This document shows, piece after piece, positions 58,873 through 64,000 of a DNA stretch of 64,000 bases. Below the pieces are notes generated by a model. It was not told the origin of the DNA and ran no database searches. It was given only the letters and a program-made list of their open reading frames with translations. This DNA is from Panaeolus papilionaceus. Its lineage: Eukaryota > Basidiomycota > Agaricomycetes > Agaricales. The stretch spans positions 1,612,001 to 1,676,000 of the forward strand of contig JADNRZ010000002.1 of NCBI GenBank assembly GCA_015501605.1, written 5' to 3'. Made by a program: the position numbers and the translations under genes. Numbering within the stretch: position 1 is the stretch's first letter; every line of letters starts with the position of its first letter.

Positions 58873-59197
58873 GATTGCGAGATGAAAGTAAAAGTGATCT
58901 GTTGGGGTTCAAATGAATATATACTGTTGTGGATGGAGTGGAGAGGAGTCGCCATGTTTCTAGTTGAGTCTCGAGCATCTTTCAAAATTCTCTAATGTTC
59001 CAGGTTATCAGTTTATGACGTAATTATTATAATTATATACAAAGTCATGTGATACGCAGAACATTGTTGGCTCGTGGCTTATTGTAACCTCAAAACGTCC
59101 AACTCTTGAATTATACAGGTCAATGCTGTTACTAGTTTGAATTCATTGATCAGACATTCGTTCTCTCCTCTTTCTTTTATTTTCTGCTCATTAGAGC
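58873..59197. promoter_or_regulatory. Bidirectional promoter, HSP104 / NIPA
   Basis: These 325 bp separate divergent ATGs at 58872 and 59198 and must carry the heat-shock control of HSP104. The best heat-shock-element candidate is annotated separately. A taattattataattatat AT tract lies at about 59021-59039. Confidence 0.5.
58987..59001 (-). promoter_or_regulatory. Candidate heat-shock element upstream of HSP104
   Basis: The plus-strand sequence attctctaatgttcc has TTC units ten bases apart with TAA where the central GAA unit of nTTCnnGAAnnTTCn is expected. That is one mismatch to a three-unit HSE. It lies about 115-130 bp upstream of the HSP104 ATG, a reasonable distance. Confidence 0.35.
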
Positions 59198-61341
59198 ATG
59201 CTTTCTTCAAGTAGTCTTGTTTCAATTCCTCTCGGCATCATTGCAGGGCTGTTGGCATCATGCGTTCAATCACTCGGTTTAACTATACAACGCAAGAGTC
59301 ATGTTCAGAACCAGTCTCTTCCAGAACACCGCCAGCGTGTAGAACACAAACGCCCGTTCGTTCATCATATTCTGTCACCTAATTCTCAATAATAAACATC
59401 TGCTTGTCCTGCAGATTATGGGTACTCGGCTTCTTGATATTCCTGTCATCTAATATCATAGGCTCATTCGTTCAGATTGCGTCACTACCCGTCGTTATTC
59501 TGGCACCCTTGGGTGCCGTATCTCTGCTATGGAATGCCTTCTTTGCACGCCTTCTACTGGGAGATGTATTCTCGCCTTGGATGATCCTTGGTACAATCCT
59601 GATTGCCGGTGGTGCAATATTAATCGCATTCTTTGGCATTGTGCCAGAACAAACTCGTTCACTTGAAGATCTTCTCATCTTACTTAGGCGTCCGCCATTT
59701 ATCGTCTATTTCACCATCCTTACTTTTGTCGTGTTCGTATCTTTGGCTGTGGTGCGTTTAGTCTTATTCTGAACGAATCCTATGTCACCTAATAGGCCCA
59801 TCAGAGCCATATCGTTGAATTCTCCCTAGCTCGTAAAGCCAAAATCGAACTACCATTAGAGTCTCCTCCTCTTGACCTATCACCCTCTTCTGTTACTATC
59901 AACCTCCCCAGTCATACGATCCAATCTGCTATTCGAGATATCGACCAAAGCCCCACGTCATCAGCTGAACGCAGTCAACTTCTAGATAGGAAACCAGTTC
60001 AGAGCACGGCCTCTTCAGAATCTGACTGGCGAAATACCACCTGCCCTCACCAGCGCACAAAGCTGCTTCTGGCTATATCCTATGCCTCATTTTCGGGCAT
60101 TATTTCCGGCATGTGCTTAATATTTGCAAAGAGTGGAGTAGAGCTGCTACTCCTTACATGGCAGGGTTATAATCAGTTTTGGAGATGGGAATCATGGATT
60201 CTGCTCATTCTCCTTGGTGCCTTTGCATTGCTTCAGCTGTGGTACATGCACAAGGCACTAGTTTTGGCAGACCCTACCTTAGTTTGCCCTTGTAAGAATT
60301 TATTACTCCATGATAACGCGCTGATTTATAACTGAACGTCTCCTTCTATATATAGCTGCATTCTGTTTTTATAACCTCTCTTCGATCGTCAATGGACTTG
60401 TCTACTTTGATCAAATCTCACTCATCAAACCGCTGCATCTGGGCCTTGTTGTGCTCGGAATAGTTATACTCCTGGGAGGAGTCTGGGTCGTTAGTATTCA
60501 GTCAGGAGGGGGAGGAGTCGATGTGGGCAGCTGGAATGAGGAAGGGATCCAACTCCCTGGTGAAGATATCGCCCTATACAATGAGCCTGAAGCTTCGCAG
60601 GACGTCTTACTGCCTGGGCCCGAGACCCCCACGTGCAAGGCAACCGCGCTTTCACATCCATTTAGGTCGCGTCTTGGAGCGGTGCCTATGGAGCGCGAAA
60701 CGCGCTCTGAATCCAGTGTCCCTCATGAAGTGTCTTCTCTCACAGGGTTGGGTCTCGATCTTGGCCCTGAGACGTCATCAACGGTACATTGCATCGCACC
60801 TACCCGAGCAGATACCCAACTTTACCCAACACCTCGCACTCCTTCAAATCGCATCGGGCCAAGGCGAGAAACAGTTGATGGCCGTCCCTCATTATCTCCC
60901 TCACTAACAAGCCCGGGATCCCACCATCGAACAGTGTCGCATCCACTACATTCACATCCGCCACACGCACCTCTCTCGCCACCTCTCGGTTCCGTGTCAA
61001 CTTTGGGAACTGGGTTCCAGATTGGTTTATCGCCTGTCAGTCCCGGTTTCACTATCATGCCGATGGAGAGGAGGAGAAGACCTAGCGGGATGGGAAACGC
61101 AGCCGGGACAGTTTCTCTGGATGGTGCTGCCCACGAGGTTATGTCGCACGAGCAGCAAATCCGACGACGGACTGTAAGCGAAAGTGAGGCACCGATACGG
61201 ACGACGGAGGCTCATTACGAGGAAGGAGGTTTGGCGGGTGCTGAAGCGGAGGCGGGTGCTGAAGATAACCACACTAAGGGTGGACCAATTTTGCGATGGC
61301 GTTGGATTAGGGACGTGTTTCTCGGAAAGAAAGACACTTAA
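59198..61341 (+). CDS. NIPA-type magnesium transporter family protein
   Basis: This multi-pass membrane protein belongs to the NIPA (DUF803, Mg_trans_NIPA) family, proposed magnesium transporters. The ATG at 59198 starts MLSSSSLVSIPLGIIAGLLA and SCVQSLGLTIQRKSHVQNQS. The next exon gives LWVLGFLIFLSSNIIGSFVQ, IASLPVVILAPLGAVSLLWN and AFFARLLLGDVFSPWMILGT. ILIAGGAILIAFFGIVPEQT and YFTILTFVVFVSLAV follow. The LGxxxLLWNAFFARLLLGD stretch is characteristic. After a hydrophilic loop (ELPLESPPLDLSPSSVTINL) come LLLAISYASFSGIISGMCLI, FAKSGVELLLLT and SWILLILLGAFALLQLWYMH. The exon from about 60357 contains FCFYNLSSIVNGLVYFDQIS and LHLGLVVLGIVILLGGVWVV. A long disordered C-terminal tail (about 60520-61341) ends in FLGKKDT. 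Ion selectivity is assumed from the family. Confidence 0.85.
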
Positions 61342-62383
61342 ACTCTACTGGACATTGGTATATCAGACTTTTTTTTACTCTTTATAAATCGGTTATATTT
61401 ATAACAAGATAATAGTACCTCTTGCAAAGTCTAAATCTTATTCAAGCGCCAGCCAAGCGCACCTCAACAATTTCGGGAGATGAGATATATAGATTACATT
61501 TGGTACACAAAGCAAATGAGGTAGGTTGAAAGCTGAAATGATAGATTGAGAACAAGAACAAATATCCGGCAAAAGTCAAAGAGCTCAGACCCACATAGAG
61601 TGCAGGGATATCAGAGAAGCACCATATGGGTTACGGTCTCCAAGACATTGTGACGAATTTGGATGTTGATGGCAGTCAATGAGTGGAGTTGGAGCTGAGG
61701 GAATGAAAATAGCAGCGTTGACGGGACGAATGCAACGGAGTTGGCGTAAATGAAAAAAGGGTGGCGTGGGTTATCGGAAATGTGGTTGGGATGAAAGAAT
61801 TCTCTATCAGTTTGAATGTCGTCGTTGTCGTCGTTGTCGTTGTCGTGGTTCATTGAGGTTTTTAAAAGTTGACGAGGACACGCAGGGGTGATGATGAATG
61901 GGCTTGCGTCTGATTGAGACTTCTAGAAAATGTGTAGGACTTGATGATGGACCCAGGGCAGCCAGACCCTTTTTGATGGATCGACGGTCTAAACACACGT
62001 GACCGCGTTATTACTGTCCGTCGGTATGCAACTCACGACGTCTTGACTTAAGAAAACGGTCAAAAATCTGGCAGAGAAGGCAATTCAAGAGATGGAAATG
62101 TGTCAAAGGGGATTATAGAGGCAGAAGAACCAATAGTTAAATATCGACTGGCGGAAGGGGATGGAGGGAAGCCGGAGAACTTGGTCGAAAAGGGTACGAG
62201 GGAGCCCTGAGCACGGCTAAGCAAAGGGACTCTATACATATGTTTCTGAAAAAAAAAATTGACCTTGTTTGAATTAAATGAATAGAACGGTCAAGTAAAA
62301 TAGTCAGCAGCTTTTTAGCTCCCTTTACACTCCTTTTTTATATTCTTTTTCGTCTCCGTTATCCCATTACGTTCTCATCCCCA
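61342..62383. other. 1-kb gap between NIPA and DENN genes
   Basis: The NIPA 3' region and the DENN promoter lie here. A minus-strand ATG frame (61611-61853, 80 codons) starts inside a short gac/aac triplet array and is not protein-like afterwards. An E-box (cacgtg) is at about 61996-62001. No RNA gene was recognised. Confidence 0.45.
61817..61848. repeat. Short (gtcgtt)n microsatellite
   Basis: The plus strand reads tgtcgtcgttgtcgtcgttg and then tcgttgtcgtgg, a run of gtc/gtt triplets of about 32 bp. It is noncoding as far as I can tell. Confidence 0.7.
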
Positions 62384-64000
62384 ATGGCCTCAACTCGACG
62401 TATAGGTGTCGGTCCAACAACATCAACAACAATGGTTACGACCTCTGTGCCGGTGGATAGAATGTTGAAGTCTCGATATTCTGATCAAAGTCTGGAGAAC
62501 AGCAAGAGAGGAAGAACAGCATCGTACAAAGGCAATGGTACAAGTTTAATTGAGAGTAGTAAACAACAGTCAGGCACTCCTGTTGAAACCAGTACACCGA
62601 TCATAAACATCTCTTCCTTTCGACCTACCACCACCGACACTCCTTCAGACCCAGCTCTTGCAGATGAGTTGGATTATATTACCATAACTCCCTCTCAACC
62701 TTCAACTTCAAACGTTTCTCCAAATTTACGTCCAGACAAGGCCTCTAGAATTCTAGGCATTAGGCATAGAAAGAGCATGGAACCCATACCAGCTTCAACT
62801 AGAAATTCCATAGTCTCGACTCGCTCTCTTCGTGAAACTTCTTCCGTCGCTCCTTCTCATGTTCCAACTTCACCCTTAACTTCCCTCTACGTCGTCTCTG
62901 GATTACCTAAATCACCTCATACATGGACACTCGCCGACCCAGATTCAGTCCTCGGTCTCCATCACAGCGAGAGCGCTGTCAACCGTTGGTGGCGACCAGA
63001 GGTCCTTGGAAGCACCGTTAGTCCAGGTGCTGGTGGCGGTAAGAAGAAGAAACGTGGCAAGAATGAAGAAGTTATGAAGGGTGCTGGTGCTCTTAGCAAG
63101 CAAGAGGTTGGCAAAATGTTGTCCAAGGCTCTCAAAGTAAGTTATTGTTTTTGGTTCCCCCTGACTTGTACCTTTATTGAACATTTCTTCCTTCTCTCTC
63201 TTTAGCTATCCTTCACTCGGGAGGTTGAAGTCATTGCTTCTACTCTTCAACCCGCATCAACCATACACACCTTCACTTTCACCCTCCCTGCCCCCAATAC
63301 CCCTCTTGCCCCAACCCCTTCAGGCGATTTATTACGCGCTTCTGTTCTCTCAAACGTTGACAACAGGCTATCAGCCGCGTCTTTTGCATACCCTTATTCC
63401 GATGACCCATTTGCTCGTCCCTCATCCGCGTATTTGGGTCCCTCCAGTTTGCTGGGCGTTCCTTCCCATGCTGCACCCGCTGGCGTTTCCGCCAGTAACA
63501 CAAACGACGCCAATCAATTGGCGGGCGGCACTATCACTTATCATGGTGTCTGCCTCACCGTATGGTCTCACGCCGATGCAGAACGTAGTACAGCTATTCG
63601 CCGCACTCTAGAGGCGGGTCGTTCTCGCAAGGAGTCTTCTCATTCCGCTGTCACCGCTCGTTTGAAAAACCTTAGGGCAGATGTCGGTGGTTCTTCGAGT
63701 GACCTCCAAGACCCAACTGTGCAAGCGCGTCGTTCTGCTAAGCGAAGTTCCCGTGGTCCATGGGCTGAAGCTGAAACTGACGGCGAAACAGAAGCCGAAG
63801 GCGCTATGAGCGAGAGTGACTTTGATGTTGCCAGCACTGTTGGACACGGTCCAGGTGAAAGTACCTTGTTCCTTCCAGGTGACACCGTATTTTGGCTTCC
63901 TTATGCTTTAAGTAAGGTATCAATATCCTATCTCATTATTAACTGCTCACAGCCCTTTTTTTAGCACTTGTTTCCCGTCATCCTGTCTACGATTTGATGC
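62384..64000 (+). CDS. DENN-domain protein (3' end beyond window)
   Basis: This is the N-terminal part of a DENN (AEX-3)-domain protein, a probable Rab GTPase exchange factor. The ATG at 62384 begins MASTRRIGVGPTTSTTMVTT. About 200 disordered Ser/Thr-rich residues follow, including basic patches (LGIRHRKSMEPIPASTRNS). An ordered stretch with LTSLYVVSGLPKSPHTWTLA, LHHSESAVNRWWRPEVLGST and LSKQEVGKMLSKALK ends the exon at about 63134. The next exon reads LSFTREVEVIASTLQPASTI and HTFTFTLPAP. The uDENN-like section contains ITYHGVCLTVWSHADAERST and LFLPGDTVFWLPYAL. After a short intron (about 63914-63964) it gives TLVSRHPVYDLM at the right edge. These last motifs are typical of fungal DENN proteins. 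The core DENN and dDENN parts would lie outside the window. The exact Rab target is unknown. Confidence 0.75.

Noticed and set aside
61611..61853. A minus-strand 80-codon frame beginning in a gac/aac triplet run.
   Set aside because: The Asp/Asn repeat comes from the microsatellite, and the rest is not protein-like.

Overview
The window is nuclear DNA of a filamentous basidiomycete, most likely a mushroom-forming Agaricomycete. Genes are intron-rich, with introns of about 45-115 nt that mostly begin gt and end ag. Both strands are used densely, 5' gaps of 100-360 bp are shared by divergent genes, and the protein set is eukaryotic housekeeping (RPB2, LIG1, HSP104, REC8, DCP2, INCENP). I see no bacterial operons, CRISPR arrays, rRNA, convincing tRNA or intact transposon. 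All coding regions below were joined by eye from exons using family conservation and gt/ag sites. Outer limits are usually firm, while some inner splice sites are tentative.

Layout. 1-1.9 kb: serine beta-lactamase-like hydrolase, cut by the left edge. 2.1-3.3 kb: REV7/MAD2B. 3.4-5.2 kb: sorting nexin SNX4/Atg24. 5.3-7.7 kb: PTM1/GPR107-type seven-helix protein. 7.8-12.0 kb: RPB2. 12.3-13.4 kb: fructosamine-3-kinase, divergent from a YqjM-type old yellow enzyme (13.7-15.3 kb). 15.4-17.4 kb: MFS transporter. 17.8-19.1 kb: NDUFA9/COQ11-type SDR, divergent from an SLC35F-like transporter (19.4-21.0 kb). 22.2-23.8 kb: PPZ phosphatase. 24.2-25.1 kb: ribosomal protein uS17. 25.1-26.4 kb: AT-rich, repeat-containing gap. 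26.5-29.8 kb: DNA ligase I. 29.9-30.6 kb: MPC1, divergent from an unknown protein gene (30.9-32.4 kb). 32.7-33.7 kb: IPP isomerase. 34.2-37.4 kb: REC8. 37.7-39.9 kb: GRAMD4-like membrane protein, divergent from INCENP (40.1-43.6 kb). 44.0-46.4 kb: DCP2. 47.3-48.0 kb: a small unrecognised spliced gene. 48.8-50.1 kb: PRPP synthetase. 50.5-53.8 kb: Ime2/Crk1 kinase. 54.5-55.4 kb: NDUFS6. 55.7-58.9 kb: HSP104, divergent from a NIPA Mg transporter (59.2-61.3 kb). 62.4 kb to the right edge: DENN-domain protein.

The genes do not form one pathway. Two loose themes are visible: chromosome and DNA metabolism (REV7, LIG1, REC8, INCENP, PRPP synthetase) and mitochondrial function (MPC1, NDUFS6, the NDUFA9/COQ11-like SDR). 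The most notable observation is a predicted 6-nt microexon in NDUFS6 that supplies a cysteine of its conserved zinc site. Others are a small unrecognised gene with no uninterrupted long reading frame, paired AACCCTAAC sites about 100 bp upstream of two neighbouring genes, cell-cycle-box-like motifs before the ligase gene, and a decayed inverted-repeat element.
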